Shown here piece after piece: positions 47,795-58,350 of a stretch of DNA of 64,000 nt. The notes below the pieces were generated by a model. It ran no database searches. It saw only the letters and a program-made list of their open reading frames with translations, and was not told the DNA's origin. This DNA comes from Companilactobacillus kimchii DSM 13961 = JCM 10707 (GTDB lineage Bacteria; Bacillota; Bacilli; Lactobacillales; Lactobacillaceae). Both the position numbers and the translations under genes were made by a program. Positions within the stretch are counted from its first letter, which is position 1. Each line of letters starts with the position of its first letter. The stretch spans positions 74,572 to 138,571 of the forward strand of contig NZ_AZDH01000003.1 in NCBI RefSeq assembly GCF_001435445.1, in the 5' to 3' direction.

Positions 47795-47823
47795 AGTGTA
47801 ACGTGATTGATACCAATTGTCAA
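47795..47823 (-). promoter_or_regulatory. Promoter of rpsD
   Basis: On the minus strand a perfect TTGACA (47823-47818) and TACACT (47800-47795) are separated by exactly 17 bases, one of the best promoter matches in the window. Confidence 0.85.
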
Positions 47824-47896
47824 AATAAATTTTTTGAAGGAATAGTTTAAAACTTTATTATGAAAAGTTGATAGTTCTAATAATAGTAATAATATT

Positions 47897-47905
47897 TGGT
47901 ATAAT
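47897..47905 (+). promoter_or_regulatory. Extended -10 promoter of ezrA
   Basis: TGGTATAAT (47897-47905) combines an extended TG element with a consensus TATAAT, 40 bases before ezrA. No good -35 is evident at the usual distance. Confidence 0.55.
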
Positions 47906-47945
47906 TTCCTTGAGATAAGACGCAATTGTCATTAGGGGTGTAAAA

Positions 47946-49634
47946 GTGTTTGCAATTATTATTGGAATAATAGTGATCGTATTGATCTTCTTGTGGTATA
48001 TGTGGTTCTTGCAAAGGAAGAACGCATCTACTTTAAATAAGTTAAAGGATCAAACAGATCGTTTAAAAAAAGCTACTTTAGATGAAAAAATTAAGAAATT
48101 GGAAGAAATGAAACTTGCTGGTGCCAGTAAAGATCGTTTTAACCAATTAAAAGACAGTTATCGTGAGCAAGTTGATCAAGTGCTTACCGACATTTTGAAA
48201 CAAATGAGAGCAGCTGAGTATAAGAATACTGAATTTAAGGTATTTGGTTCAGCCAATGATTTGAAAAAAGTCAATACTGCGGTCGCTGCTTTTGAGAAAA
48301 AGATCAGTGAAGTTTCTAAAGGTTTTGAAGATTTACTAGCTAGCAACGAACTAAATGCAACTCACAGTGAAGAATTGCAAAAACAATATCAAACTTTACG
48401 AAAACAAGTCTTAACCCAATCCTTTAGCTATGGACCCGCAACTGATAAGTTAGAAGATGAGTTGTCAGAGATTGCTAATTTATTGGATCAGGAGAAACAA
48501 TTAACTGATAAAGGTGATCATATTGAAGCCAGCCAATACTTAGATGATGTGAAACTCAAGTTAGGCTTGATCACAGATCAATTAAAAGTTATTGAACCTC
48601 TGTATCATGACTTGAATGAAGTTTTCCCTGGACAAGTTGATGAGATAAAGTTTGTCTATCAAAAATTAGTTAAACAATATTTCCAATTTAAAGATGACAT
48701 TATTCAACAGATCTCGGAAGTTCAAGATGAAATTGAAGAGTCTAACAGCAAATTGGGTGATTTGAACTTTGATGCTGTTAATACTAATAATGAAGATATT
48801 AAACAACGTATTGACGATTTATATGAAACTTTGACATTAGAAATAGATGGTAAAAAAGAAGTTTTAAAGGAACAAAAGCCTGTTTTAGATTACTTGAATC
48901 ATGCTGTTTTTCAACATAATCGTTTGGACAAACGTATTCAAAAGTTGGAAGAGGAGTATATCTTAGCTGATAAGACTACAAAGACTTTCAATGATAATTT
49001 TGCGACATTGAATGAGGTTCGCCAAGAATACGATGCTGATGTACAAGGTATTGCTGATAAGAAGGTTATTTTTTCAGAAGTCAGGGATGACTTTAAAGAA
49101 ATCGTTAAGCACTTAGATGATATTGAGGCTAGTGAGAAATCAATAAATGATGATCTCAATCAAATGTTATCTAGTGAACGTATTGCCCGCAACAGCGTGG
49201 ATGAATATGCCAAGCGTCTAGAAATTCAAAAGAAGATGATTGAACAATTACGTTTAAATGGATTGCCTGATGATTATTTGGATTATTTCTATATGGTTTA
49301 TGATGAAATTAATAAACTTTATGATGAATTAGATGCTAAACAGATTAATATGGAAGATATTAGTAAACAAGTAATTGTGACGCAGGAAGATTTGAGCAAC
49401 TTAGTCGAAAAAACGAAGAAGTTGAAATATAATGTTCTCTTGTCTGAAAAATTGTTACAATATGCTAATCGTTATGCCAATAAGAATCCTGAATTTAGCG
49501 ATCAATTAATTCGTGCACGTGCCTTGTTTGACACTGATTATAATTATGATGAAGCAGTTGAAGTTATTTCAAAAGCCTTAGAGAGTGTTGAATCTGGTTC
49601 AGTTGATCGAATAAAAGAAACAATTAATGCATAA
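47946..49634 (+). CDS. ezrA: Septation ring formation regulator EzrA
   Basis: This 562-residue protein has one N-terminal membrane anchor (about 2-20) followed by a very long coiled-coil region, with four or five helical repeats as in EzrA. EzrA binds FtsZ and other division proteins and limits Z-ring formation. The C-terminal part NKNPEFSDQLIRARALFDTDYNYDEA is conserved in the family. The start is GTG 47946 with AGGGGTG. The length fits. Confidence 0.92.
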   Translation: MFAIIIGIIVIVLIFLWYMWFLQRKNASTLNKLKDQTDRLKKATLDEKIKKLEEMKLAGASKDRFNQLKDSYREQVDQVLTDILKQMRAAEYKNTEFKVFGSANDLKKVNTAVAAFEKKISEVSKGFEDLLASNELNATHSEELQKQYQTLRKQVLTQSFSYGPATDKLEDELSEIANLLDQEKQLTDKGDHIEASQYLDDVKLKLGLITDQLKVIEPLYHDLNEVFPGQVDEIKFVYQKLVKQYFQFKDDIIQQISEVQDEIEESNSKLGDLNFDAVNTNNEDIKQRIDDLYETLTLEIDGKKEVLKEQKPVLDYLNHAVFQHNRLDKRIQKLEEEYILADKTTKTFNDNFATLNEVRQEYDADVQGIADKKVIFSEVRDDFKEIVKHLDDIEASEKSINDDLNQMLSSERIARNSVDEYAKRLEIQKKMIEQLRLNGLPDDYLDYFYMVYDEINKLYDELDAKQINMEDISKQVIVTQEDLSNLVEKTKKLKYNVLLSEKLLQYANRYANKNPEFSDQLIRARALFDTDYNYDEAVEVISKALESVESGSVDRIKETINA

Positions 49635-49674
49635 TGGTATAGTTTTGTGTTAAGTTATAAGAGATAAAATTTTG

Positions 49675-49691
49675 GGCCGCAAGGCCTTTTT
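49675..49691 (+). terminator. Short terminator-like hairpin before the nifS-like gene
   Basis: GGCC (49675-49678), GCAA tetraloop and GGCC (49683-49686) are followed by five T. The stem has only four pairs, so termination is partial at best. Confidence 0.5.
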
Positions 49692-49708
49692 GTTTTGGTG
49701 AGGCAGAA

Positions 49709-50854
49709 ATGATATATTTTGATAACAGTGCAACAACAAAAGTTAATGATTCTGTACTAAAAACTTATAATGCTGCCAGTGAGGAATACTTTGGTAATCC
49801 TTCAAGTTTGCATAAATTGGGTTTGAAAGCATATGAATTATTGGAAACATCTCGCAAACAAATTGCGAATTTATTAGGCTTTAAGCAAGACGAAGTTGTC
49901 TTTACTAGTGGTGGTACCGAGGGAAATAACTGGATCATCAAGGGTACAGCTTTTAAGAAGCGTGAATTCGGTAAACATATTATAACAACTGAGATTGAGC
50001 ATCCTTCAGTTTTGAATACCATGCATCAACTAGAAGAGCTTGGTTTTGAAGTAACTTATTTACCTGTAGACAAAACTGGTCATATCAGTGCGGCTGATTT
50101 GAAAAAAGCTATCCGTAGCGATACTATCTTGGTCTCAACAATGGCTGTTAATAATGAAATTGGAGCAATTCAACCAATTCATGAAATTGCCAATGTTTTG
50201 AAAGACTATCCAAGTATTAGCTATCATGTTGACTCCGTCCAAGCAATTGGCAAGAATCTTCAATCTAAGTTTATGGATCCTCGAGTTGATTACTATACTT
50301 TCTCAGGTCATAAGTTCCATGCACCTCGTGGAATTGGCTTTATTTATATGAAGGAAGGTAAACAGCTTGAACCATTGATGGCTGGTGGTGGTCAGGAGTC
50401 TAATCTTCGTAGTGGAACAGAGAATACTCCTGCAATCGCTGGTATGGCAAAAGCTATCCGTTTGTTGAAAGAAAATGAAGCTCAAAAAGCTGACAAGATG
50501 GAACAACTAAAAGAGAAGTTAGTTAACCACTTACATACTTTGGATAACGTCCACGTCTTTTCACAAGTAGCCGATGATTTTGCTCCACACATTATTTGTT
50601 TCACAATTGATGGTGTGCGTGGCGAAACGATTGTACATACTTTTGAAGATCGTGATATTTATATTTCTACAACTAGTGCTTGTTCTTCCAAGAAGGGTTT
50701 GGAATCAGGTACTTTAAAGGCAATGAATGTGCAAGAAAATGTTGCAACTAGTGCCGTACGTGTTAGTTTAGATGAGAGTAATACAGAAGCTGAAATGGAT
50801 GAATTTATTAAGAATTTGGATGAAATTCATGATCATTTCCAAATTTTGAATTAG
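49709..50854 (+). CDS. Cysteine desulfurase (NifS/IscS-like, ThiI partner)
   Basis: This 381-residue PLP enzyme takes sulfur from cysteine. The PLP lysine is in FSGHKFHAPRGIGF and the sulfur-accepting cysteine in STTSACSSKKG. It is shorter than group II SufS and has the group I lysine motif. Directly downstream is thiI, the acceptor for 4-thiouridine synthesis; this pairing is the rule in Firmicutes. GAGGCAG precedes ATG 49709. The gap to thiI is nine bases. Confidence 0.9.
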   Translation: MIYFDNSATTKVNDSVLKTYNAASEEYFGNPSSLHKLGLKAYELLETSRKQIANLLGFKQDEVVFTSGGTEGNNWIIKGTAFKKREFGKHIITTEIEHPSVLNTMHQLEELGFEVTYLPVDKTGHISAADLKKAIRSDTILVSTMAVNNEIGAIQPIHEIANVLKDYPSISYHVDSVQAIGKNLQSKFMDPRVDYYTFSGHKFHAPRGIGFIYMKEGKQLEPLMAGGGQESNLRSGTENTPAIAGMAKAIRLLKENEAQKADKMEQLKEKLVNHLHTLDNVHVFSQVADDFAPHIICFTIDGVRGETIVHTFEDRDIYISTTSACSSKKGLESGTLKAMNVQENVATSAVRVSLDESNTEAEMDEFIKNLDEIHDHFQILN

Positions 50855-50863
50855 GAGATTTAA

Positions 50864-52081
50864 ATGGAATATACTGAAATTATGGTTCGTTACGGCGAAC
50901 TATCAACTAAGGGTAAGAATCGTAAGAGCTTTATTGACCGTCTTCATGGTAATGTAGCTAAAGTTTTGAATGATTATCCTGATTTAAGAATGCAACCACA
51001 TCGTGACCGTTTGCATATTCAATTGAATGGTACCGATGCTAAGCCAGTAATGGAGAAGTTAAAGAATGTTTTCGGAATTCAAACTTTCTCATTGAGTGTT
51101 AAAGTGTCACGTGATTTTGAAGATGTTAAGAAAAAAGCCATTGAAATGATGCATGAGGCTTATAAGCCTGGTATGAGTTTCAAAGTTGGTACAAAACGTT
51201 CAGATCACACCTATGAGCTTGATACTAACCAAGTTAATTTACAACTAGGGGATGCTATTTGTGATGAATTCCCTGGTATTGATGTTGAAATGAAGAAACC
51301 TGATATCAAGATTTCTGTTGAAGTAAGACAAGACGGAATCTACCTATCATACTTAACAGTAAAGGGTGCTGGTGGGTTACCAGTTGGTACTGCTGGAAAA
51401 GCTATGTTGATGCTATCAGGTGGTATTGATTCACCCGTTGCTGGTTATTTAGCTATGAAACGTGGTGTTGATATTGAAATGGTTCATTTCTTCAGTCCAC
51501 CATACACATCAGAACAAGCCTTGAATAAAGCCAAAGAATTAACGTCAAAATTAACAGCCTTTGGTGGCCACATCAAGTTTATTGAAGTGCCATTTGCTGA
51601 AATTCAAGAAACGATAAAAGCTGGGGTTCCTGAAGGATATCTAATGACAATTCAACGTCGTTTCATGTTGAGACTGACTGACTTGATTCGTGAAAAAGAG
51701 AATGGTTTAGCTATTTTTAATGGTGAAGCCGTAGGACAAGTGGCTTCACAAACACTAGAGAGTATGGCCGCTATCAATGATGTCACAACAACACCAATCT
51801 TACGTCCTGTAGCGACAATGGATAAGACTGAAATTATTCGATTAGCTGAAAAAATTGATACCTTTAATCTATCAATCCAACCATTCGAAGACTGTTGTAC
51901 AGTCTTTGCTCCACCATCACCAAAAACACGTCCAAGTATCGAAAAGACACGTAAATTTGAAAGTTCACTCGATGTTGACGGTTTAATCCAACGTGCAATG
52001 GATGGAATCAAGATCACAACTATTGAACATGGTGATAAGTTCATGGAAAGTGACCAAGAAAATATCAGCAGTTTACTATAA
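50864..52081 (+). CDS. thiI: tRNA 4-thiouridine synthase
   Basis: This 405-residue enzyme adds sulfur to U8 of tRNA. It has an N-terminal ferredoxin-like/THUMP part (about 1-165) and a PP-loop ATPase domain with [10 protein letters not shown]. It lacks the C-terminal rhodanese domain, as usual in Gram-positives, so sulfur comes directly from the upstream desulfurase. AGGAG precedes ATG 50864. A T-box leader begins soon after the stop. Confidence 0.93.
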   Translation: MEYTEIMVRYGELSTKGKNRKSFIDRLHGNVAKVLNDYPDLRMQPHRDRLHIQLNGTDAKPVMEKLKNVFGIQTFSLSVKVSRDFEDVKKKAIEMMHEAYKPGMSFKVGTKRSDHTYELDTNQVNLQLGDAICDEFPGIDVEMKKPDIKISVEVRQDGIYLSYLTVKGAGGLPVGTAGKAMLMLSGGIDSPVAGYLAMKRGVDIEMVHFFSPPYTSEQALNKAKELTSKLTAFGGHIKFIEVPFAEIQETIKAGVPEGYLMTIQRRFMLRLTDLIREKENGLAIFNGEAVGQVASQTLESMAAINDVTTTPILRPVATMDKTEIIRLAEKIDTFNLSIQPFEDCCTVFAPPSPKTRPSIEKTRKFESSLDVDGLIQRAMDGIKITTIEHGDKFMESDQENISSLL

Positions 52082-52087
52082 AACTGA

Positions 52088-52116
52088 TTGACGTTTCACA
52101 ATTTATGATTTATTAT
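52088..52116 (+). promoter_or_regulatory. Promoter of valS T-box leader
   Basis: TTGACG (52088-52093) and TATTAT (52111-52116) are spaced by 17 bases, just after thiI, placing the transcript start near 52123. Confidence 0.7.
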
Positions 52117-52122
52117 CAGAAT

Positions 52123-52332
52123 ATCAGCTTTGAGCAGGAGTGTTATTCAGCTAGATTTCAGAGAAGGCATGTTGTTGAGAATTGCCAAATCAAACTGAGT
52201 AATTGTTGTCTGTGAGCTATCATATAAAATGATCGGGCCACCGTTATCTGTTGAGTGAGGAGTTATTTGTAACTCTTAATTTAGGTGGTACCGCGAGTCT
52301 TCGTCCTATTCGGATGAGGGCTCTTTTTTTTT
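52123..52332 (+). ncRNA. T-box riboswitch of valS
   Basis: The leader has a stem I region with AGAGA near 52164, the conserved T-box AGGTGGTACCGCG at 52283-52295, and an intrinsic terminator: a 12-base-pair stem (52295-52306 with 52312-52323) plus nine T. Uncharged tRNA pairing at the T-box would favour the antiterminator. The downstream valS predicts a GUN specifier; I could not place it confidently. Confidence 0.88.
52295..52332 (+). terminator. Intrinsic terminator of the T-box
   Basis: A 12-pair stem including wobbles with a 5-base loop is followed by nine T (52324-52332). Its 5' side overlaps the T-box sequence. Confidence 0.9.
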
Positions 52333-52545
52333 ATAGACTCTTAGTGGCGAAGCCACTTAGAGTCTATTATGGGGACGTCGAAAGACGTCCGTATAGAGAT
52401 TTCTGTTTAAACACAGACAACTTAATCGCTCAAAGTTCTATATATGGGAAAACAAAAATATTTGTAAACGAGTTAAAAAAGGAAGATCCGTTCAGTTTTG
52501 TTGCGGAGGACGGGCATCCTTAACCAATCCCATATTTAATTATTA
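52333..52545. repeat. Unexplained structured spacer, candidate dispersed palindromic element
   Basis: Between the T-box terminator and valS lie about 240 extra bases. They contain a 16-base inverted repeat with one mismatch around GTGGCGAAGCCAC, a perfect GGACGTC-GAAA-GACGTCC hairpin (within 52373-52392), CTGT/ACAG, and an ATATGGGA/TCCCATAT repeat at 52442-52449 and 52528-52535. No gene is evident. Similar stable hairpins with GAA or GAAA loops occur in small dispersed repeats, but I cannot test copy number. Confidence 0.45.
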
Positions 52546-52579
52546 AATAGTAAATATCGAACTTTATGGAGGAAATACT

Positions 52580-55228
52580 ATGAGAGAAATCGACATGGAT
52601 ACAAAATATAATCCACAAGAAGTCGAAGAAGGCCGTTATCAAACATGGTTAGATGATAATGATTTCAAACCTTCTGGTGACAAGAAAGCTAAACCTTATT
52701 CAATCGTTATCCCACCACCCAATGTTACTGGTAAATTGCACATGGGCCACGCTTGGGATACAACTATTCAAGATACATTGATTCGTTACAAACGTATGCA
52801 AGGATTCGATACTCTATATCTTCCAGGTATGGATCATGCCGGAATTGCTACTCAAGCTAAGGTTGAAGCTAAATTACGTGAACAAGGTGTAACTCGTTAT
52901 GACCTTGGACGTGATAAGTTCGTTGATGAAGTTTGGAACTGGAAAGATGAATTTGCCAAAATCATCAAATCACAGTGGGGTAAATTAGGTTTATCGCTTG
53001 ATTACTCACGTGAAAGATTTACCTTGGATGAAGGTCTATCAAAGGCTGTTCGTAAAGTCTTCGTACAATTGTATAACGAAGGGTTAATCTATCGTGGTGA
53101 ATATATCATCAACTGGGATCCACAACTTCAAACGGCTTTATCTGATATTGAAGTTATCCATAAGGATGATCAAGGTGCTTTCTATCATGTTAAGTACCCA
53201 TATGCTGATGGTTCTGGCTATATTGAAATTGCCACAACTCGTCCTGAAACAATGTTTGGTGATGTGGCTGTAGCCGTAGCCCCAGATGATGAACGTTACA
53301 AGGATATCGTTGGTAAGGAAGTTGTTGTTCCACTAGTTGACCGTAAGATTCCTATTATTGCTGATCATTATGTTGATAAAGACTTTGGTACTGGTATGGT
53401 TAAGATCACACCTGCTCATGACCCTAATGACTTTGCTGTTGGTAATCGTCATGATTTGAAGCGTATTAATACGATGAATGCTGATGGTACAATGAACGAA
53501 AATGCCGGTAAGTATAACGGTATGGATCGTTTCGAAGCTCGTAAAGCTATTGTTAAGGATCTTCAAGATGATGATGACATGATCAAGATTGAACCTTACG
53601 TACATAGTGTTGGTCACTCAGAACGTTCTGGTGTTCAAGTTGAACCAAGACTTTCAACCCAATGGTTCGTTAAGATGAAGCCACTTGCTGAAACAGTTTT
53701 GAAAAATCAAAAGAGTGATAATAAAGTTAACTTTGTGCCTGATCGTTTTGAAACAACATTTACTCAATGGATGGAAAATATTCATGACTGGGTTATTTCC
53801 AGACAATTATGGTGGGGACATCAGATTCCAGCTTGGTACAACAAGAAGACTGGCGAAACATACGTTGGTGAAGAAGCACCTAAAGATATCGAAAACTGGG
53901 ATCAAGATCCAGATGTTCTAGATACATGGTTCTCCAGTGCTCTATGGCCATTTTCTACTATGGGTTGGCCTGATAATGATTCAGAAGATTACAAACGTTA
54001 CTTCCCAACTGATACTTTGGTTACAGGTTACGATATTATTCCTTTCTGGGTTTCTAGAATGATTTTCCAAAGCTTGAAGTTTACTGGTAAAAAGCCATTT
54101 GATAATACTGTTATCCATGGTTTAATGCGTGACTCACAAGGTCGTAAGATGAGTAAGTCACTTGGTAACGGAATTGATCCAATGGATGTTATTGCTAAAT
54201 ATGGTGCTGATGCTTTGCGTTGGTTCGTTATGAATGGAACAACACCTGGTCAAGATACTAGATTTAGTTATGACAAGATGGACGCTTCATGGAATTTCAT
54301 CAACAAGATTTGGAACGCTTCAAGATACGTTATTATGAACCTTGACGATGATACTCCAGCAATGGATGATCTATCCCAAGTTACAAGTTATGACCTTTCT
54401 GATAAATGGATCTTGGCTAAATTGAATCAAACAGTTAAGAATGTTAATGATTTGTTAGATAAATTTGAATTTGGTGAAGTTGAACGTAATCTTTACAACT
54501 TTATCTGGAATGATTTCTGTGACTGGTATATTGAAATGAGTAAGGCTACTTTAACAGGGGATGATGAAGCAGCTAAGAAGCAAAAGAAGATGCTTCTAAC
54601 TTATGTCTTGGATCAAACATTACGTTTGTTGCACCCAATTATGCCATTTGTTACCGAAAAGATTTGGTTGACAATGCCTCATAACGGTAAGACAATCATG
54701 CACGCTAAATATCCTGAATATCACGCTGAACTGGATAATGCTGAAGCTATGGATCAAATGGATATCTTGATTGACCTAATTAAGTCATTGAGAAAGATTC
54801 GTTTGGAAGCTAATGCACCAATGTCTAAAGCTGTTGATATTTTGATCAAACCACAGGATGAAGATGTAAAGGCTGTTATCTTGAATAATAAAGATTACAT
54901 TGACCGTTTCATGCATCCTAAGGATTTGAAGGTTGCTACTGATATTGTTGCACCTGCTTTGGCTATGACATCAGTTACAACTAATGCTGAACTTTACGTT
55001 CCATTGGCTGAATTGATTGATATCGATGAGGAAATTGCTCGTCAAAGTGAAGAGATGAAGAAGTTAGATCAAGAAATTACACGTCTTGATAAGAAACTTT
55101 CCAATGCTAACTTTGTTCAAAAAGCACCTGAAAAGGTTGTTAATGAACAAAAAGAAAAATTGGCTGACTATCAATCTCGTCAAGCAAAAGTTCAACAAAG
55201 AATTCAACAATTAAAAGATAATCAATAA
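52580..55228 (+). CDS. valS: Valyl-tRNA synthetase
   Basis: This 882-residue class I synthetase has the HIGH motif in [14 protein letters not shown], an editing domain (CP1, about 190-360), KMSKS in GRKMSKSLG, a tRNA-binding helical domain, and a C-terminal coiled coil (about 820-880) typical of ValRS. GGAGG at 52568-52572 precedes ATG 52580. Expression is controlled by the T-box upstream. It is followed by a terminator whose loop contains an ATG. Confidence 0.96.
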   Translation: MREIDMDTKYNPQEVEEGRYQTWLDDNDFKPSGDKKAKPYSIVIPPPNVTGKLHMGHAWDTTIQDTLIRYKRMQGFDTLYLPGMDHAGIATQAKVEAKLREQGVTRYDLGRDKFVDEVWNWKDEFAKIIKSQWGKLGLSLDYSRERFTLDEGLSKAVRKVFVQLYNEGLIYRGEYIINWDPQLQTALSDIEVIHKDDQGAFYHVKYPYADGSGYIEIATTRPETMFGDVAVAVAPDDERYKDIVGKEVVVPLVDRKIPIIADHYVDKDFGTGMVKITPAHDPNDFAVGNRHDLKRINTMNADGTMNENAGKYNGMDRFEARKAIVKDLQDDDDMIKIEPYVHSVGHSERSGVQVEPRLSTQWFVKMKPLAETVLKNQKSDNKVNFVPDRFETTFTQWMENIHDWVISRQLWWGHQIPAWYNKKTGETYVGEEAPKDIENWDQDPDVLDTWFSSALWPFSTMGWPDNDSEDYKRYFPTDTLVTGYDIIPFWVSRMIFQSLKFTGKKPFDNTVIHGLMRDSQGRKMSKSLGNGIDPMDVIAKYGADALRWFVMNGTTPGQDTRFSYDKMDASWNFINKIWNASRYVIMNLDDDTPAMDDLSQVTSYDLSDKWILAKLNQTVKNVNDLLDKFEFGEVERNLYNFIWNDFCDWYIEMSKATLTGDDEAAKKQKKMLLTYVLDQTLRLLHPIMPFVTEKIWLTMPHNGKTIMHAKYPEYHAELDNAEAMDQMDILIDLIKSLRKIRLEANAPMSKAVDILIKPQDEDVKAVILNNKDYIDRFMHPKDLKVATDIVAPALAMTSVTTNAELYVPLAELIDIDEEIARQSEEMKKLDQEITRLDKKLSNANFVQKAPEKVVNEQKEKLADYQSRQAKVQQRIQQLKDNQ

Positions 55229-55247
55229 AATTGAGTATATAATTAGA

Positions 55248-55276
55248 GGGGTTGGCAAATGTCCAACCCCTTTTCT
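55248..55276 (+). terminator. Terminator after valS
   Basis: GGGGTTGG and CCAACCCC form a strong stem over a short loop, followed by TTTTCTTT. It lies immediately before folC and may be partly read through. Confidence 0.85.
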
Positions 55277-55297
55277 TTGAAAAGGAGTGACTTTACG

Positions 55298-56563
55298 TTG
55301 TTAAAGAGTTATGAAGAAGCAATTAACTATATTCACTCGTTGCCAAAGTTTCATCGTACAAATAATCTGGATAACATTAAAGAAGCTTTAAAAATTTTAG
55401 ATAATCCGCAAAATGATTACGAGACAATTCATATTACAGGTACGAATGGTAAGGGAACGACCAGTAATTTTTTGGCCAATTTGTTAGAAGCTGATGGCAA
55501 AAGGGTTGGTTTGTTCATCTCACCTTATGTAAAAGTATTTAATGAGCGTATTCAGATAAATCATCAGTATATTCCCAATCAAGATTTGCTGGATAATGTA
55601 AATTATTTAATAAAGAAAATTGGTTCAATTCCGTTGGCAGAATTTGAATTTGTTACGGTTTTAGGGTATTTTTATTTTCGTGGTCGTGTCGATGTAGCGG
55701 TGATTGAAGCTGGTATTGGTGCTCGCCATGATAAAACAAATGTTATTACGCCTGTCTTGTCAGTGATTACTTCGGTAGATTTGGATCATGAGAAGTTAAT
55801 TGGTCCTACTTTACAAGATATAGCTTTTGAAAAAGCTGGAATCATTAAGAAAAATAGGCCAATTGTAACTGGTTTTTTGCAGGATTCAATAAAAGAAATA
55901 GTTGCGGATGCTGCGGTGGAAATGTCGAGTCCACTTTATAAATTTGGTCGAGATTTTGGAATTAACGATTTTAAGACAAAAAGTTTTAAATTATCATTTA
56001 CATATTATGACGATAAGGTAACAATAAGAGAGATATCTTGTGATGGATTTGAAAAAACAACTGCGATGAATGCGGCTATTGCTATCTGTGCTTACGTTCA
56101 ATATCATCAAAAACACCAAACTGAGGTGTCAGAGAAGATTATTAAGGACAATCTTGATAGTCATCATTTATTGGGAAGAGCGCAAATAGTACAAAATAAT
56201 CCGTTAGTTTTAATGGATGGAGCACATAATATTTCAGCAATTTATAATTTAATTAATTCTTTGACTGCAAATTATGAAAATAAAGATATAATTGTCTTAT
56301 ATGCTGGAATGAAAGATAAAGATCGCAGTGAGATTATTCAAGAATTAGCGCCAAGAGTGAAGCATATTTATATCACAACACTTGATATGCAACGTTCCGC
56401 TGTTGCTGGTGATTATAATTTATCGAACTATGAGAATGTTTCTTTTATTGAAAATTACCATGTCGAGTTACAGAAAATGGTGAATCAATTAAATGAGCAA
56501 CAGATGTTACTCATTACGGGGTCTTTTTATTTAATCTCGGATTTGGAAAACTATTTTGCGTAA
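55298..56563 (+). CDS. folC: Folylpolyglutamate synthase / dihydrofolate synthase
   Basis: This 421-residue Mur-ligase-type enzyme adds glutamate to folates. It has the ATP motif TGTNGKGTTSN near 46-56 and HHLLGRAQ. The start is TTG 55298 behind AAAGGAGTGA; a frame from ATG 55259 lies in the valS terminator and is rejected. Its gene neighbourhood valS-folC is standard in Bacilli. Confidence 0.92.
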   Translation: MLKSYEEAINYIHSLPKFHRTNNLDNIKEALKILDNPQNDYETIHITGTNGKGTTSNFLANLLEADGKRVGLFISPYVKVFNERIQINHQYIPNQDLLDNVNYLIKKIGSIPLAEFEFVTVLGYFYFRGRVDVAVIEAGIGARHDKTNVITPVLSVITSVDLDHEKLIGPTLQDIAFEKAGIIKKNRPIVTGFLQDSIKEIVADAAVEMSSPLYKFGRDFGINDFKTKSFKLSFTYYDDKVTIREISCDGFEKTTAMNAAIAICAYVQYHQKHQTEVSEKIIKDNLDSHHLLGRAQIVQNNPLVLMDGAHNISAIYNLINSLTANYENKDIIVLYAGMKDKDRSEIIQELAPRVKHIYITTLDMQRSAVAGDYNLSNYENVSFIENYHVELQKMVNQLNEQQMLLITGSFYLISDLENYFA

Positions 56564-56571
56564 TTTCAAGT

Positions 56572-57210
56572 ATGATGATAAATTTAAGAGAAAAAATTTT
56601 AGCTTATGGTGTCAGCACCTTAAAAGATGAAGAATTAATGGCTGTTGTCATTGGCAATGGTACAAAGAAAAACAACGTTTTGGACTTGTCAGAAGAAATT
56701 GTTTCAAATAAGAATGGTTTAAATTTGAATTTAGACCAATTAATGGCTTTTAATGGAATCGGGGTTGCCCAAGCTTGTAAAATTTTAGCGGCAATTGAAT
56801 TAGGTACCAGAAAAGTTCAGTCGGATAAGTTATCAGAACGGGTCGTTTCAGTAGACGACATTGGAAAACATTTAATAAATATAATAGGTAGTACTCCACA
56901 AGAAAAGCTAATGGCGGTCTACTTGAATAACAGTTATCATGTCATTAATGAGAAGACTATTTTCATTGGAACAATTGATCAGGCAACTGTTCATCCAAGA
57001 GATATCCTGCGAGAGGCAATTCAAATTTCAGCGACGCAAATCGTGATAGCTCACAATCATCCAAACGGGACATTAATGTTTTCGAAGAATGATCAAGAGT
57101 TCAGTTTACGACTGAAAAAGTGTTGCAATTTAATGGGAATAAACTTATTAGATCATTTAATTATTACGAGAAAGTCATATTCTAGTTTAAAGAAATTAAA
57201 TTTAATTTAG
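56572..57210 (+). CDS. radC: RadC family protein (JAMM domain)
   Basis: This 212-residue protein has an N-terminal helix-hairpin-helix region (about 1-75) and a C-terminal MPN/JAMM domain with HNHPNGTLMFSKND (about 161-174), which preserves the metal-binding H-x-H and D residues. RadC-like proteins are widespread, but their DNA repair role is doubtful. Two ATG codons (56572, 56575) compete as start. It lies between folC and mreB. Confidence 0.88.
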   Translation: MMINLREKILAYGVSTLKDEELMAVVIGNGTKKNNVLDLSEEIVSNKNGLNLNLDQLMAFNGIGVAQACKILAAIELGTRKVQSDKLSERVVSVDDIGKHLINIIGSTPQEKLMAVYLNNSYHVINEKTIFIGTIDQATVHPRDILREAIQISATQIVIAHNHPNGTLMFSKNDQEFSLRLKKCCNLMGINLLDHLIITRKSYSSLKKLNLI

Positions 57211-57246
57211 GATCTGATTGGTCATACTTTAAATCGTTATTTTGTA

Positions 57247-57255
57247 TGATATAAT
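57247..57255 (+). promoter_or_regulatory. Promoter of the mreB operon
   Basis: TGATATAAT gives a consensus TATAAT (57250-57255) with an extended TG element, 47 bases before mreB. A -35 is weak. Confidence 0.5.
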
Positions 57256-57302
57256 TTTGGTTAGCGTAAAATGTGGTGTGTACTTTAAAGGAGAGAAATA
57301 AA

Positions 57303-58304
57303 TTGTTTGGTATTGGATCAAAGAAGCTTGGCATAGATTTAGGAACTGCAAATACTTTAGTTTATGCTGAAGGAAAAGGAATCGTTTTAAACGAACCTTC
57401 TGTTGTCGCAAAAAATAATAACACTGGAGAAATCGTTGCTGTTGGTTCAGATGCTCGTGAAATGATTGGACGTACACCTGGTAGTATTTCTGCCATTCGT
57501 CCAATGCGTGACGGAGTAATTGCTGATTATGACACGACTGCTGCTATGATGAAGTATTTCATCGAGAAAACAGCAAACAACTCAAAACCTTCTGTAATGG
57601 TTTGTGTTCCCAGTGGTGTTACTGAAGTTGAAAAGAGAGCCGTTATCGAAGCTACTCAACATGCAGGAGCTCGTGAAGCATATGTAATCGAAGAACCATT
57701 TGCAGCCGCTATCGGAGCTGGACTTCCTGTTATGGATCCAACCGGTAATATGGTTGTTGATATTGGTGGTGGTACAACAGATGTTGCTACCATTTCACTA
57801 GGTGGAATTGTGTCATCACGCTCAATTCGAGTTGCCGGTGATAAGTTTGATGATTCAATTTCAGCTTATATTAAGTCAAATTATAATTTACAAATTGGTG
57901 AAAGAACTGCCGAAGATGTTAAGATTCAAATCGGTTCAGCCTCAATTGAAAAGGCTAAAGAAATCGAATCAATGCAAATTCGTGGTCGTGACCTTGTTAC
58001 AGGTTTACCAAAGACAGTTCAATTAACTGGTGAAGATATTGCAACTGCAATTCATGAAAATGTCCAAGAGATCATTGAGACAATCAAGGAGACTCTTGAA
58101 GAAACATCTCCTGAAATTGCTGCTGATGTTATCGATCACGGTATTGTTTTAACTGGTGGTGGAGCATTATTACATCATTTACCAGAAGTAATCTCAGAAG
58201 CAACTGGAGTTCCCGTATTCATTGCTCAAGACCCACTAGATTGTGTGGCTATCGGTACTGGCGAATCACTTAAGAATATCGATGTAATGCGTCGCCAAAA
58301 ATAA
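57303..58304 (+). CDS. mreB: Rod shape-determining protein MreB
   Basis: This 333-residue bacterial actin has the phosphate loops [13 protein letters not shown] and [13 protein letters not shown] and the adenosine motif [13 protein letters not shown]. It is followed by mreC and mreD, the defining order for MreB, in contrast to the mbl copy at 39909. The start is TTG 57303 with AAAGGAGAG; earlier codons from 57273 are upstream of the ribosome site. A hairpin terminator lies before mreC. Confidence 0.94.
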   Translation: MFGIGSKKLGIDLGTANTLVYAEGKGIVLNEPSVVAKNNNTGEIVAVGSDAREMIGRTPGSISAIRPMRDGVIADYDTTAAMMKYFIEKTANNSKPSVMVCVPSGVTEVEKRAVIEATQHAGAREAYVIEEPFAAAIGAGLPVMDPTGNMVVDIGGGTTDVATISLGGIVSSRSIRVAGDKFDDSISAYIKSNYNLQIGERTAEDVKIQIGSASIEKAKEIESMQIRGRDLVTGLPKTVQLTGEDIATAIHENVQEIIETIKETLEETSPEIAADVIDHGIVLTGGGALLHHLPEVISEATGVPVFIAQDPLDCVAIGTGESLKNIDVMRRQK

Positions 58305-58305
58305 G

Positions 58306-58327
58306 CGGGATAAATCCCGTTTTTTTT
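58306..58327 (+). terminator. Terminator-like hairpin between mreB and mreC
   Basis: CGGGA (58306-58310), loop TAAA and TCCCG (58315-58319) are followed by eight T. It probably sets a lower level of mreC and the genes behind it. Confidence 0.72.
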
Positions 58328-58350
58328 ATTTGATCTACTAGGAGGAAGCA

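Noticed and set aside
52251-52523. 90-codon frame across the valS T-box and spacer
   Set aside because: It runs through the T-box terminator and hairpins, lacks a ribosome site and has no recognisable protein character.
55259-55297. ATG start of folC inside the valS terminator
   Set aside because: The codon lies in the terminator loop; TTG 55298 has a proper AAAGGAGTGA site.
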